A model generated the notes under the pieces. That model did not search any database and was not told the origin of the DNA. It saw only the letters and a program-made list of their open reading frames with translations. Both the position numbers and the translations under genes were made by a program. From Gentiana macrophylla (Eukaryota; Streptophyta; Magnoliopsida; Gentianales; Gentianaceae): a stretch of 64,000 bases of DNA. Where the stretch lies: the NCBI GenBank assembly GCA_026214975.1, contig JAOBSW010000100.1, positions 343,407-407,406 on the forward strand, given 5' to 3'. This document shows, one piece after another, positions 23,830 to 36,034 of the stretch. The first letter of the stretch is position 1. Each line of letters starts with the position of its first letter.

Positions 23830-25565
23830 ACTCTGTTCAGAAAATTCTGCAGCGGTACTCTTACTTATCATTCTGTTTTGAATAAGGTAAACACATCCAA
23901 ATGACTTGGATTTTTGATATGTTGTAGAAAACATACTGCACTATAATTTGTGTTTTGGAACCAAGTGCAAATTCGTTTTGGTTTGAGCAAAATCTGCAAC
24001 ACACTACAGTTGATGAAGTCCTGGAAGTTTTTGACAGCTTATAGCAGTAGATGAAAAGAATTATTTTGACCGACCTTTGGCTTCCCAATTATTTTGATTT
24101 TTGAGCATCATATGTAAAACTTATATACTCACAGATTTTCTCGTTGCCTCATGTTCAAAATCAGCTTAGTTTGTTTTGTGCAAATCAATTATTTCATGGC
24201 TTATATATGCACCCGAATTTCTCAAAACCATTTAAGTCCTCTGGTCAAGAAAGGATAGATGTCTTTCTTTCACCCTATAAGTTATAGTGTAGTAGGTTAT
24301 AGGAGATGACAATACTTTGATTTATCTGATTCTTAAGCTAGTTGTTACCCAGGATAAGAAGTGTGGTAGGTAGAGACTAGGTGTTGTCGTTATAGTGCTC
24401 CTTGATGGCAAGAAACGATTGCGTGGTGATTTTCCAATCTTATGTCTTCATTAATAAGATTCTTTTTTATAATCATCTAGTTTCCTACTTGGTTATCCCG
24501 ATTTCAATGTTTCCCCATCCATACTGATTGTAACTCATGCTCTGGTTAAATCCTCCATTTGAAACTTCTGAAACTCGGTAAAAGTCTCTTATTACGAAGT
24601 TTTGTTTTCCATGTGTGTACATTCATTTGATGTGCCTTATTTTTTTTAAAGATGTTTTCATCGTGTCAAATGCTTGATTTAAGGAAAATAAGTTTCTCAT
24701 CCTTCGAACTATTTGAACTGACAATTGCATATCCTTCCAACTATATCATGTTTATATATTTTGGGGCAACACACTTTTGCATCCTAGTGATTACCCTTAA
24801 TGCATCCCCTACAAGATGTTTTAGTACATACAAATTTTTGTTTAAAGACTCGACTCTACAAATCCTCCGTTTTCTCTTTTTGCTATCGCTTGGTTTATGT
24901 TTACCAAAATTCTTTGACCTTTGATTTGCTTGAGATGGTTCCACACGAACTCCATATGTAAATTTTATCCTTTAAAAGTACTCCTCAGTCGTTTCAACTA
25001 ATAGTGTTAAAGGTCTCTTACTTTGGCACATAATTTTCATCATCCTCGTGTTTGGCTAACCCAACATGAGTGAATGCTTTCATTTCCGTATTTTCCCTTC
25101 AGGTTAAACAACTTACCGTGTTCTAAAAATTCTGTAAATTTTCAAATTAGTAGATTACTGTCTTATCTACAACTTCTCTTTTTACATCAACTCGATAACC
25201 ATTATGGATTGTTCAGAAAATTCATGTTTATGCTGGACACTCTGTCCAGAAAATCTGCAGCAGCACCTTCACTTCCTCTTCTGTTTTGAATAGGTTAAAC
25301 ACCCTTAAATGACCTGAATTTTTGATATGTTGCAGACAAAACTTTTATCTACAATTTTTCTTTTGGAACTAAGTTCAGATTCTTTTTAGTTTGATCTCGA
25401 TTTGCAATTCAACTCAGTGTTTATGAATCTGGAAATTCTGACAGCTTGTGCAATCGTCAGAAATAACTGTTTTTGACTGACCTTATCTCATTCGAAAATT
25501 CCAATATTTTTATATCACCTGGAAAAATCCAGTATCTAAATAGTTTCTCTTTGGATCATTCTCAA
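23830..25565. repeat. Diverged direct repeat inside the chromovirus body
   Basis: About 330 bases at 23830-24160 resemble 25240-25565. Shared blocks include ctgcagc, tctgttttgaataggt, aaatgac.tg.atttttgatatgtt and ttttgactgacc. Similarity fades after that. The offset is about 1.41 kb. The repeat is old and its origin is unclear. Confidence 0.55.
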
Positions 25566-27156
25566 ATTCCTCTTCGTTTGTTCTTTAAATAATTGATAAT
25601 GTCAGATCTGGAGTAAATATCATACACAGCAACCTAAAAGGGATTTTCACCTCTTTGACTTGGGGTTTGGGCTAAGAGGGTAGTAAGTTACGACTGTTAT
25701 GTTTAGGAGTTCCCCGAAGTTTGATCTCCTTCAGAGTTAAACCTTTTAGTAGGAGTTGGTAAAGCTAACGTTATAATTTCTTTTGCAGTTTTAAACAAGA
25801 ACCAATATGCTATCCTCAAGCATGTCATGTTTGTTGTTCAGACCCTTTTCGTGCCCTTTTGTAATTATACTTTTCTGATAATTTGTTTCTCATGTAATCC
25901 CTCACTTGAGACCTTTAAACTCAACATGTCCTCTCTGTTTGGTGTCATGAATTACCTCCGAAATATATCTCTATAAGTCTTTTCCTCTTAACAAGTTCAT
26001 ACTTTCCTACTTTTCAAATCAAGAAACAAGTTCTCTTCAAAATTCTACATTGTTGCACTCCATTCATTTCAAATTCAAATTTGACTAAGCCTTCTGATGT
26101 CAGAATATTTTTCTTATTTGTGTTCATTCTTAGCTCCCCTCCTAAGGGTAGTGTCGATGTTGTAACTATTTCACCTAATGCTGCATGTTCTTTTAAGGTA
26201 TGCATATCTCCTTTTGCCGGTCGAATTTTTAAGCCTACCATGACATTTCTTTTCAGTTACTTATCTTTAACCTTCTAGCAATTTATGCTAAACTAGTTTC
26301 AAGCAGAAGGTAGACCTTTTCAAGATGCCTTCCGAACCTATCTAGCCAACCAACATTTGAACTCCAAAACGTCTATTGAATTTCAATCCAGATTAATGTA
26401 CCTCGTGCATCGGTCGCTTTTAACTCTCATTCAGGCCATTTAGAGCCATGAACCGCCAGATATGACTTTTGATTTTTCCATCCTCTGTTTGGCGTTTCTA
26501 TTCCAATTTTGTTACACCGGTTGAAAGTCTATTTTATTTTAACCTTGAGCATTTATTCCTTGGCAGTGTACTATTCCTCTCGAGTAGTGCAACCTTGAAT
26601 CTTTGATTTGAATCGTCAATAATCGTTTAAACTTCCTTTGAAGGTTTGAATTAATTCTTTGAAATCAAACCTAATCCGACAATTCTTATGTGTCTTTTCC
26701 TCTTCACTTAAAAAAAAAATTCTTGTTTGCCGCTTACTTATTCAAACTTTTGATATTCCCTTACAATTCCTTGAGGGAATTTCTATTTCTATTAAATCCT
26801 AAAATAACCTCTCTTTGACTAATGCAGACTTTGATTTTTACCTTGACAAGTTCCATTTTATTTCATTCTGAGACCTTTTGGTGTACTCGTTTTGTCTTTA
26901 AAGATCTGGCATGCTGAGATTCTGCCCTCTTTCTGGTTCTAAATGGTTTAGTCTTCCTGGTGCTCAACTTGTCTCCTTCAAACTCTGTTTTTTTCCAAGC
27001 TAACCCTTATTGTCATAAGGATTGGATCATATCGTCAGAGAGAATGTATGGCAAATGCATGTTTTTTGTCCCAACGAGACTCAGAAGTCCTTTAACTGGG
27101 ATCATTGTGGTTCTACAACAATCTTGTGTCGAAGTGATGAATGAAGCCACAAGATA

Positions 27157-27790
27157 AGACTTGTGTTCATCCGGAGCTACCAAGATGCACAGAGAGTTGG
27201 AACAATACTACTGATGATCTTTCATGAAGATAGAGATAGAAGAGTTGCATACAACAATAGTTACCATGTCAACATCCAGATGTCAAACATTTGAAACTCT
27301 ACCTTTTGAAAAGAGAAGAACGTCAGTTTTCTGGGATGAAGTGGAGCGATGACAGGATACGGGACCAGAGTTGATATAGAAAGCTAATGAGAAGATTGAA
27401 GTGGATCATCGCAACCTCAAGATGGTTCAAGATAGGCAGAAGAGTTGGGCAGGTGTAGGGAGAAGACTGTTAGAGCTGAAGTTGAAGATGAAGCGTATAT
27501 AAAGACGTCCCTCTTGTGCCAATGTTGAACTAATGCTTAACCAACATTGATGTGGAAGCAAGCTTTGACCTCGAAATGGTTGAAGAGACTTTGACCTACA
27601 TGGAAGAAGCAAGTTCACTTTAGAGTGGCAGATGAAGAAAGTTAAGAAGAAAGACGTACAACTAGTCTTGGTTCAGTGAAGCGGTCACAATGGTACAAAC
27701 GACATAAGAGTTAGAAGACGAGACACTTCGCAAAGTCCAGAGTTCAATACAACCGGTTACATTCGAGTTTCGAGGACGAAACTCCTCTTA
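27157..27790 (+). pseudogene. Chromovirus integrase C-terminal relic
   Basis: The plus strand gives FWDEVE, GPELI, KANEKIEVDHRNLKMVQDRQ and KSWAGVGRRLLEL with stops between blocks. This corresponds to the chromoviral integrase tail that normally reads WDEVGER...GPELVQ...KI..IR..L..AQSRQKSYADVRRR.LEF. Further on, near 27670-27790, faint traces of the chromodomain end (WSGHNGTND) and the familiar FRGRNS-like finish precede the polypurine tract. Reading frames are broken throughout. These motifs support a Tekay/Del-like assignment and a plus-strand orientation. Confidence 0.7.
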
Positions 27791-27802
27791 AGGGGGAAGG
27801 AA
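27790..27802 (+). other. Polypurine tract of the chromovirus
   Basis: AAGGGGGAAGGAA ends immediately before TGTAACATC, the start of the 3' LTR. The preceding gtttcgaggacgaaactcct is the standard end of Tekay pol. Confidence 0.8.
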
Positions 27803-29725
27803 TGTAACATCACGACTTTTCGTAAAAGGGTAAAATTTTAATTGGGTTTAATCACTACGACCTAATTATTATTTGTTCTTTTTACTTAATTAAAAATGAT
27901 TTAATTAAGGGATTTTTTTTATTCAATTAATAGATTTAATTAATAGCTATTTAAGGAAGATAATAGCCAAAAACCACTCTTATTATGTCACACAAATTCA
28001 GAAAAAAAAAATGCAACGGCAATCTGAAGGAGAAGCAGCGCAGAAGATGCCAGAAAAAGGGAGAACGTAATCTTCAACCGTGTGACCAATCCGTTCATCT
28101 GTTCAAGATGCCGCAAGAGAGAAAAGTGATCAGTGCGAGAAGACGCAACTTTGGAAAATAACATCTTTCAATTTCGTAAGTTTTCAGTTTAGCCCTAGTT
28201 TTCGGTATTATTAGAGTTCGATTCTTGAAAAATTCGTATCTTTCAATCCGTGACTCTGTTTTTCAGCCATGAGTAGTCGAAACGATCGTCTTGGAGCGTA
28301 GATGATTCTAAAAATAGTTATGCAGCAGTTAATCCAGGTAATCTGCAGATTTATGGACTTTTTCAATTTCGGTTTTCTGCAAAGAAATAGGATTTCAGGG
28401 TTTCTCGTTGATCAAATAGGTTTTGGGGTTGAGGATCAACAGTTGTTGCAGTTGCTTGACGTTTTGCTTTCTGTTTTGCTGGAAATTAAGGTAAGAGGCT
28501 CTTCCTAATGAGTAATCATAATTTTATAACGATAGGTTGAGTTTTGGTGAGTCTTGGTGTTATTTGGTGATAGAATTCGTGCTAAGTTGTAATTATTGAG
28601 TTGTGATATGTTTTGGTATATTTGTGTTGAGTTTTAGATTTTTAATTTTTTTTTATTCAATAACATTAATTAGACATAAACAAGCTTTGATTGAACTTGT
28701 GATTCGTTCAGTTAAAACACCGAATGTACTCTTAAAAGGAGTTGAAGTTCGGATCCGTCGGAAGAGCATGAAAAAGCTTGTGCTTTGATGAATTAGCATT
28801 CATCAATGTCTGTGTATTTGCTAGGCCTTGTCCGTGTCTAGTGGTATATGAAAGAGAGTAGTGTATGTGAGGGAGCTTACTTGAAAACACTTAGGTGACT
28901 AGTTAATTCACAATAATAATTACATAAGTGTAGTAAAAGCTAAAACGTCGCTTATTCTCGGTCAGGAACTGATTCAAATTGGCGATCTGATACGTTCATA
29001 AAAGGTGGACAATGCTACTGGCTCAAAAGGTTGAAGGGTAGTGGAGGAAATCCATCGAACGTATATACATACCGGGGAGATCCCGGGACTACCGGTGCTA
29101 ACCACCGTAGTTGGCATGTATATCTCGTGGTGGAATTTTCACCATGCATTGTGTCATTGAGTGATGATGTAACCAAGATAAGCTAAGCTAGAAACGTTTA
29201 GCCATGACATGTCGATGGGCATGGATTGAACCTTAGATTGAGTCGGTCTCATAAAGATAATTTAATAATCATAATAATAACCTTTCGTTGTATAACTTAG
29301 TTATTCATTAGCTTCTCACTTTTACTAAGTACTTTGTACTTACCTCCTTTGCATTTTCTTTTGTATGCATTGTGGGGTGAGAAGACGAACAGGTTGATCA
29401 AGTGTAGATGACGAACTTTGAAGACTTTGAAGTCTTGACAAAGCTCTTAGTTTATTTCTTTGTAAATGTTGTACTAGACTAGTTGTATTTCTTTTCTTAG
29501 ACTTGTTGCACTTCTACTTTTAAGACATCGTATTGTATAAGTCTTTGGGTTTTTCGTCGTTGTAATTTAACTATCCATCTTTAGCATGGTTACTTTCTAT
29601 TAATAGTAGCATTTATGTTTTTACCTGAGTCTTTTTATCTTACGTTTGCTTTTATTTGATACGACGACGTAGAGGCTTGCGTATAATGTTAGATTTATTT
29701 AATGCTATACGCGCCGAACGTTTCT
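27803..29725 (+). mobile_element. 3' LTR of the Tekay/Del-like chromovirus (right end uncertain)
   Basis: It starts TGTAACATCACGAC and matches 15324-16260 for its first 937 bases, then continues for about 1 kb with no counterpart in the window. The stretch near 29040-29110 has a small GC-rich inverted repeat (atcccgggactaccggtgctaaccaccg...). A clean CA end was not found. The sequence passes into a copy of the 1.7-kb LTR family near 29726, so the last bases may be lost. Confidence 0.7.
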
Positions 29726-30759
29726 CTTCTGGATAACACAAGTTTAGAGGGGGGGTGAATAAACTTGTCCCTAAAATTGGATTCAAAACAAATTAAGGTT
29801 CAGTTAAACTTGTGTGGAATTAAGCTGACTAAGCTGAGTTTCAGTCAAACTGACTTAAGCTTAAAATCGAGTCAACCGGCAGCGGATTAAGTTTTAGCCT
29901 TTTTCTTGATCTTATTATTCTCTGTGAAAACTGAGTGTAGTAAACTGAATTCTGATGAATGTCAGTTTGTGAACTGTGAAGTGTATAACAATCAATTATC
30001 AAAATGCTGAATAAATAAGTAAGTGCGTAAAGTAAATAAGGCAAGTATTATAGAGGTTCAGGTGGTGTAATCTGCACGCCCTCTCTTCCCTGTGGTGCGG
30101 AGGAAAATTCCACTAGAACTTCTTGAGGTGAACTATTGTTAAAAATTCCTAAACAATAGTCCTTAGCTAATCCCCTAGCGTCACTATCTAAATGATTGTA
30201 GAAACAGGTAGAATTGATGTTCTTCAATTCCTTGGAACACTGATCTTTGGAGGGTTAAATTGCCTCTTCACCAGCTACCACCACAAACACAGTCTACCGA
30301 CTGCTTGTCACAACTGTCCTTGGCGAAACCTTCCCGGTTTGCTTCACAGTCTAAAAACTTTGATGTGGAATCAAAGTTGGGTTGAGAATCAATAAATTGA
30401 TTCTTGTTTGTGGTTCTTCAAAGTGTCTGATTCTTGATAAAATCTGTGTAGCTTGAACACTTGAAGAATTTCTAGATATGATCTTGTTATAGCGCAAAGA
30501 TGATAGCAATTCGAATGACTAATGCACACGTTAATTCTTGTTAAATCTCTATGTTCTTGTACATTGTACGCTTAATCCTCGGTGCAAAAGTCCTTTATTT
30601 ATAGTGTGAGGTCCATCGTTCATCTGGCTTCAATTTGAATTGTAGCAACGTCTCTCTTGTAACGGCTATATTTTCTGACCGTTCTGCTGTGTCAGTAACT
30701 CATCGAATAAAATTGCTTCCTTTATAACGTTCGACTGTACGATCAGTTTGTTGGATGAC
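29726..30759 (+). mobile_element. Truncated copy of the 1.7-kb TGTTGGTCCC LTR family
   Basis: Bases from 29726 (taacacaagtttagagggggg) align with the solo LTRs at 53242-54949 and 60784-62508, including the segment around 30060-30140 (gtggtgtaatctgcacg...ccactagaac). The first 15 or so bases are replaced at the chromovirus joint. The last third is missing because the Athila-like LTR starts at 30760. Confidence 0.65.
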
Positions 30760-32457
30760 TGATGACGGTCAAATTATACCCGTAAAAGTCATCAACGTTG
30801 ACCTTAAATCGAGATTAATAATGTATATTTCATATTAAATCACTCGTTTATATTTATTATTTAATGTTAAGTGATTATTAATATGATATTTGGTATTTAG
30901 CTGTTTTTATTATTAAAAGACCGATTTATTGTGCGATAAATGCTGATTTTGCAGATCGCGACAAATCGAGAGGATAAATGTCATTCAATTAGTAAATCTC
31001 GAGATAATAAGGAAGAAAATCGGAGCATTAATCAAGAGATAAATCAGAGGAATCAGATCAACACGAAGCGTGCAGTGGGGAGCAAGACATACGAAGGAAA
31101 TATTTAAAATGTGCCAAAAATAGGTTCGGTCGACCGAGCCTATAGCTTCGGTCGACCGAGTGTGTCATCTCGGTCACTTATCGGATTTTTTCGTATTTAC
31201 CTTCTAGATCCTTCATAAGTCGGCAGAAACTCCTATATAAGTAGCAGCTACGAGAAATTGTAAATCATCCCTTCATTCTTTCTTTAATCTTACAATTCAT
31301 AATATAACTTTGATACAATGTAGAATAATTTGAGGTTTCGGCAATTTAAGGGCTGCAATATGTAAGCCTTTATTTTCTGTTTCTTTCTTTTAAGTAATTA
31401 ATCCCTCCCAATAATGCTTTATCGTTTGAATTAACGTCATACACTTAGTATTTAATCATGAATCTACTTGATTTAATTAATGCGTATCTATGCTAGTTTA
31501 TATGAAATCTTGTGCAATTCATCGTTTAATTTGTTACGTATGATGATGAAACGCCGAGAGATATATTCTAAGATGTAACTGGGACGAAATCGATTCGGGT
31601 GACCGAATAAGTTCATTCGGTCGACCGAGCCTATTCACTCGGTCGACCGAGCCCCGTCATCTGTTAATTACATACGTCTTTATGGTTAGGTTAACCTAGT
31701 TGAATTTATTATCTCAGTAGGTATGGCTATGGCTACGTTACTCGCTTAGTTTAATTAAAATGTGTAAAAAGGAAATACCAATATAAAACTCTTAGGTAGG
31801 CTTATGAATTGCTCTTCACGGACGTTCAGCGTTATCAAGGTAGGTTTATATTTGGGGATTGCTAGCTTTGATTATACATACGTCGTAGATTAGCATGAGA
31901 CTATAACTTGGTAATTGCTAGTTGGACGAGAGCTTGAGTAATCGCTTAGAAATACGCCTAACCATAGGAATGTTGCCTAGAGCGAGGTGTCACGATTAAT
32001 ATCGGCATCTTTAGTGTCGTAAGCGTGCAAGTTATATGAGATGGATACCCAAAAGGTGAAGTCACGTAATGTAGCACGGTGATCTCAGCAACCTAACCGG
32101 TGCTAAGTCAAGTTAAAGAGGATGACTCCGTAGCCAATCTAAGATAGATACAAAGCGGATTGTGATTAATAAGTTCGATTTATTATATAAATTATCTAGG
32201 TCCAAACGATAAAGACTATAATTGGGGAGGTTAATTACGTTGTGGCGAGTCGTGTCTTTACCTTTCTTGTCTTATGTTGGTCGTAGACCGGCTCTATGTC
32301 CTTGACATTTTAATTAATTGTTTGTATATAAGATGATCCACAATTGGTTCCTGTGGGATCGACCTTGATTCACTATAGCTATACTACGATAGGCCTAGTC
32401 CTCTTGCTAGTATTGGTTTATGGTGGTCAAGTATATTATAACTGATTGACCCGATCA
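30760..32457 (+). mobile_element. Athila-like 5' LTR, plus orientation
   Basis: It begins TGATGACGGTCAAATTATAC and ends GACCCGATCA, and is the same family as 22009-23825 but visibly more diverged. A TATA box tatataag lies at 31234-31241. Palindromic motif clusters lie at 31124-31192 and 31595-31653. A primer site and part of the leader follow, so this is a 5' LTR whose element was cut off at 32944. Confidence 0.8.
31234..31241 (+). promoter_or_regulatory. TATA box of Athila-like LTR
   Basis: tcctatataagtagc sits between the two palindrome clusters. The same box is present on the minus strand in the LTRs at 17526-17533 and 23327-23334. Confidence 0.55.
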
Positions 32458-32463
32458 AGTTTT

Positions 32464-32481
32464 TGGCGCCGTTGCCGGGGA
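32464..32481 (+). other. tRNA-Asp-type primer binding site, plus strand
   Basis: TGGCGCCGTTGCCGGGGA lies six bases after the LTR end and is the standard Athila primer site. Confidence 0.9.
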
Positions 32482-32944
32482 ACTAACGGTCCATTTTATA
32501 TATAAATAATTTTCTTATTCATGTCGAGCTTTCTGTTTTAGAGTCTGTTTTTTGAGTCCCTCTGGTTGTCTGCTATGTGTAAAAATTCCAGAGTCTGGAA
32601 CAGCTAGTTTCGCTCCCAGCGAGACTGCCTCTCGTTGTCAGCGAGCCTGGTTCTATTTTCTTGGACTTCGCGTGTCTGTTTTTCCCCGTGTGTTTAATCC
32701 GTAGGTCTGATAGCAGCATGGGAAACCATGTCAAAATCAGTCTACGGTATGTTTTGATTTTCTTATGTTTGCGAGAAACCAGGGGAAGCAATAATCTGAG
32801 TCGATAATTTTTTTTGTGAGAAAATAACCCAAGCAAACATGTGGAGCTACGAATCTAAGATGGAAAAGCGATGGAAGCAATACCTTTAAAGCACAAAGAT
32901 GGCTCGAAAAAATTTAAAGGCTTAAATTCTTAGGTGGTACAATG
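32482..32944 (+). mobile_element. Athila-like leader fragment, truncated
   Basis: This repeats the segment 21430-21960 in reverse orientation (for example atgggaaaccatgt near 32719 and catgtggagcta near 32839). At 32945 it changes to minus-strand copia gag. No ORF of length is present. Confidence 0.7.
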
Positions 32945-33623
32945 TCTGCATCTTGACTAATAGTCCAACGACCTAATTATGCGCTTGTTGCCTTATGTCT
33001 CAGCTCCCGGGCATGTAAAGCTGAACTTACATTCTTTAAAGCAACTGTATCCTTCCTAACTATGAAGGATTGCACAAAGTTCTCATATGAAGCTGGTAAT
33101 GAAACCATCAAAATCTAAGCAGCATCTTCATCCTCAATCTTAACATCAATATTCCTGAGATCAAGTAATATTGTGTTCAACTGATCAAGATGATCTCTCA
33201 GCTGAATAGCCTCTGCTTCAGCAGAAACTTGTTGGTCAATAACTTAGTCATATACAGGCTTTCAAGCTTTAATCATAACTTGGCAGCGGTGTCTTCTTCA
33301 GCAACTTCTGTGATAACATCAACAGACAAGCACAACATGTGGTTGGATGTGTTTTCTCCTCCAAACTAGCATAATCTGATGAACTGGCACCCCCTTTATC
33401 TGATAAAGGAGTCCACAATCCTTGTTGCTTTAACAAGGCCCGCATCTTGATTTGCCACAAACTGAAACCGTTTCTCCCTGTAAATTATCAATCTTTATGT
33501 TCATTGCGGACATCCTTCTATTTAAAGAACAAACCTTAGATCAATAAATCCTAGCACCGGTCACCGGTCATGGTGAAGATCAACTCTGTTCAACCTGTAA
33601 CTTCTCTGAATCTTGAACCTAAC
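32945..33623 (-). pseudogene. Copia gag fragment (Tork/Tnt1-like)
   Basis: The minus strand encodes, from about 33460 down, (F)WQIKMRALLKQQGLW...ASSSDYASLEEK, matching the start of Tork-type gag (W..KM+A.L..QGLW.AL). Further down, 33240-32950, come traces of the next gag block (ISAEAEAIQLRDHLDQLNTILLD near 33215-33140, and NFVQSFIVRKDTVALKN near 33090-33030). Stops interrupt it. The primer site and LTR upstream at 33624-34252 agree in orientation. It is truncated at 32945 by the Athila-like fragment. Confidence 0.65.
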
Positions 33624-33635
33624 GTTCTGATACTA
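33624..33635 (-). other. Primer binding site of the copia gag fragment
   Basis: The minus strand reads TAGTATCAGAAC three bases after the LTR end CAACA. It differs from TGGTATCAGAGC at two positions. Confidence 0.55.
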
Positions 33636-33638
33636 GTT

Positions 33639-34252
33639 TGTTGAAACACAGACGAGAAGCTTGCAGTTTAAGAAAGATTAAAACAGTAGCAATGCAAACA
33701 TAAAGTATGGCGAAAATTGATTAAACATAGAAACAAAGAGAACATAGTGGTTTAACATGGTTTCTGAAGTTGTGCCGGCTACTCCATGGACATAAAAGGA
33801 GATATTTTATTATGCACAAAGTTACAAGGTATTTCCCACACTTGTGAAAAAACACTCTTGAAAGACACATTTGCATTGATTACAACATTGGTATTTATAG
33901 GCATAAATCCCGAACCCTAACCGCCAAAGATCTTTGTCAGAATTGTCATAAACACCCTGAATGTGGACCCAAGCTCCAGCTGTTAACCACCTGATGAAAC
34001 TCAGTTCAAAACTGACTCTCCCAGACTTGTAACCAACTACCCATATGTAGAACTCAACTATACTCACCAAAACTCAGTAGATCGAAACTGACTGCTGACT
34101 TCAGAAGAAACTCAGTTGCACTTCATCAAACTGACTTTCACAAAACTGAATATACTTTACTGAACGGACCATCATTCTCAATCTCAGTTTCACAGATTAT
34201 TTCTTCCAATTTATTCATTAGTTTAGAGATCAAGTCACCAAAACTGACAACA
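33639..34252 (-). mobile_element. 5' LTR (0.61 kb) of the copia gag fragment
   Basis: The minus strand starts TGTTGTCAGTTTTGG at 34252 and ends GTGTTTCAACA at 33639. A TATA-like tataaatacc lies near 33890-33900. The primer site and gag follow in the same orientation. No partner LTR is present. Confidence 0.6.
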
Positions 34253-36026
34253 TGCAAGTAATGTTAGAAAAATGTATTGTGTGTGGAGTGATTTATTGAA
34301 CAGATCTGTAATTATAGGAAGTTATTACAGAAAAATAAAATAGAAAATAAAGAACACGAAAATAAAATTCATTATATTAAACAAATGTAACAAAAGAACT
34401 ATACAATACACATCTGACTTGAAACAATAATGAAATTAATGTACAATGCATAATGTAAATGACTAGAGATCAAACCGAGACGATTAAATTTCTCTTTCCT
34501 TAAGACAAATTGCTCTGGTATGGTGCCTAGAGTAGTAGAACCTGTCTCCCAAAATACAACGGCTTCACATCTTGGATTTAGAGACACTTCAAAAATTCAA
34601 GCTCCGGCGAACTTACAGAGTGCTCCGACTTCTCTTCTACTCAAGAACTAGAACTATATGAGAGACTCTTTGTAGTGAAAGACACAAGAGAAAATTCAAT
34701 ATCAAATTCTCATTCATATGTGTAGTGGAGATGATGTGTCAATACTCAATTCTTATTGGCCGGATGACATAAGTCGGCCGATGTTTCCCTCAAAGCATTC
34801 AATGGCGTGTTCGAATTAGTTGGCTGACCTAATCAACAATTCTGATTGGTCGGACGACATGTCGTCCTAATTCTGATTGGTTGGATTACTCAATCAAACA
34901 AATTCTTGAATTCTAATTGGTCGGATGACTCAATCACATGCCACGTGTTAAAAAATATTAATTTTTTGTTAGTTTCATAAAGAAATTTTGTCCAAAAAAT
35001 TAATATTAAACCCCGAACCGAGCTCGAACCGGATGGCGGCGGCGGCATGCATGAATGGACTATCTAAGACCTCAGTCCTGACTTTTCCCTCAAGAAAAGT
35101 CAATGGTGTGTTCGACTTGGTTAGCCGACATAATAAATAATTCTGACTGGTCGGACGACACGTCATCTGAATTCAGATTGGTCGGATGACTCAATCACAT
35201 GCCCTGTGTTAAAAAAATTAATTTTTGGTTAATTTAATAATTAAATTTTTTCCAAAATTTATAGCAACAATCGAACAAGCTCGAGCCGTGCTGGCGGCGT
35301 GGCGCACGTGAGTGAAACAATCTAAATCCTCCCTCTGCATAATAGCTCTTTGCCTCTTGGGGCACATCCATAAGACCAACACAATCTCTTATTACTTGAG
35401 TTTCCAACACTCAATTTACCAATGTGGGAGAATGGGGTGAAGTCCTCCCTTCAACTCCAATCTCTTACATATTTTCAACTAACTTTAGGCATTAATTTCT
35501 TATTCACCCGATATCCGAATCGAGTGATGCAAAGCCAAACTTCATCTATTCCTTGAATTGTATTTTTAGGTGTAATAATCTTCCGGTGATCCACACCGGA
35601 GCGTATCCGAAATTTACGTTAAAATTGACTGTTTCAACACATGTTTCAAGCCCCGATTTCATAGGATTTGGCTTATATCTCCAACAAGTAAGCCGTAACA
35701 AAGAAGTGAACACAATCACAAGGGAACTATACAGCATGCACTCATACAAAGGATATTGATATTACATAGAGGCTAAATTCATTCTATGCTCCACACCAAG
35801 CACAAAAGATCTGAGGATTGTTTGTCATAGACAAACATTCTAACAAAGTGGAAGAATAATGCCTACATAGCATCAAATGTTTTTGTCAGAAACACACACA
35901 AAAGAGATGATTGTTTCACCTCATATGGCCCAACAATTGCGTATTTTGTAGACAGTAGAAATCAAGATAACATCTAATGTATGGTAATACACAAATGTCG
36001 TACGAAACATTACTTAGATAATTACA
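34253..36026. other. AT-rich non-coding stretch with a 0.3-kb tandem repeat
   Basis: No protein similarity seen. ORFs under 70 codons on both strands at 35546-35759 look incidental. Two tandem units, 34776-35074 and 35075-35335, share attctgattggtcggacgaca and tggtcggatgactcaatcac and a GC-rich tail (gatggcggcggcggc / gctggcggcgtggcg). The rest could be an old LTR, an intron or intergenic DNA; I cannot tell which. Confidence 0.5.
34776..35335. repeat. Two-unit tandem repeat, about 0.3 kb each
   Basis: Unit 1 is 34776-35074 and unit 2 is 35075-35335. Both contain tgtttccctcaa/tttccctcaag, caatggygtgttcga, gattggtcggatgac and a ttaattttt tract, followed by a GC-rich segment. Many differences show the duplication is old. 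Confidence 0.65.
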
Positions 36027-36034
36027 TAAATAAC

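Larger units (their letters stand above)
23826..27802 (+). mobile_element. Decayed internal region of the Tekay/Del-like chromovirus
   Basis: From the Athila-like border to the 3' LTR the plus strand is mostly non-coding by eye. It is AT-rich with many stops until 27157, where chromoviral integrase relics appear. A diverged direct repeat of about 330 bases is present: 23830-24160 and 25240-25565 both begin with an actctgtycagaaaat motif. Gag, protease and RT were not recognised. This region is either a very old pol or the body of a non-autonomous derivative. Confidence 0.6.

Noticed and set aside
28302..28788. ORFs of 61-68 codons on the plus strand
   Set aside because: They are inside the chromovirus 3' LTR. 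The matching part of the 5' LTR has frame differences.
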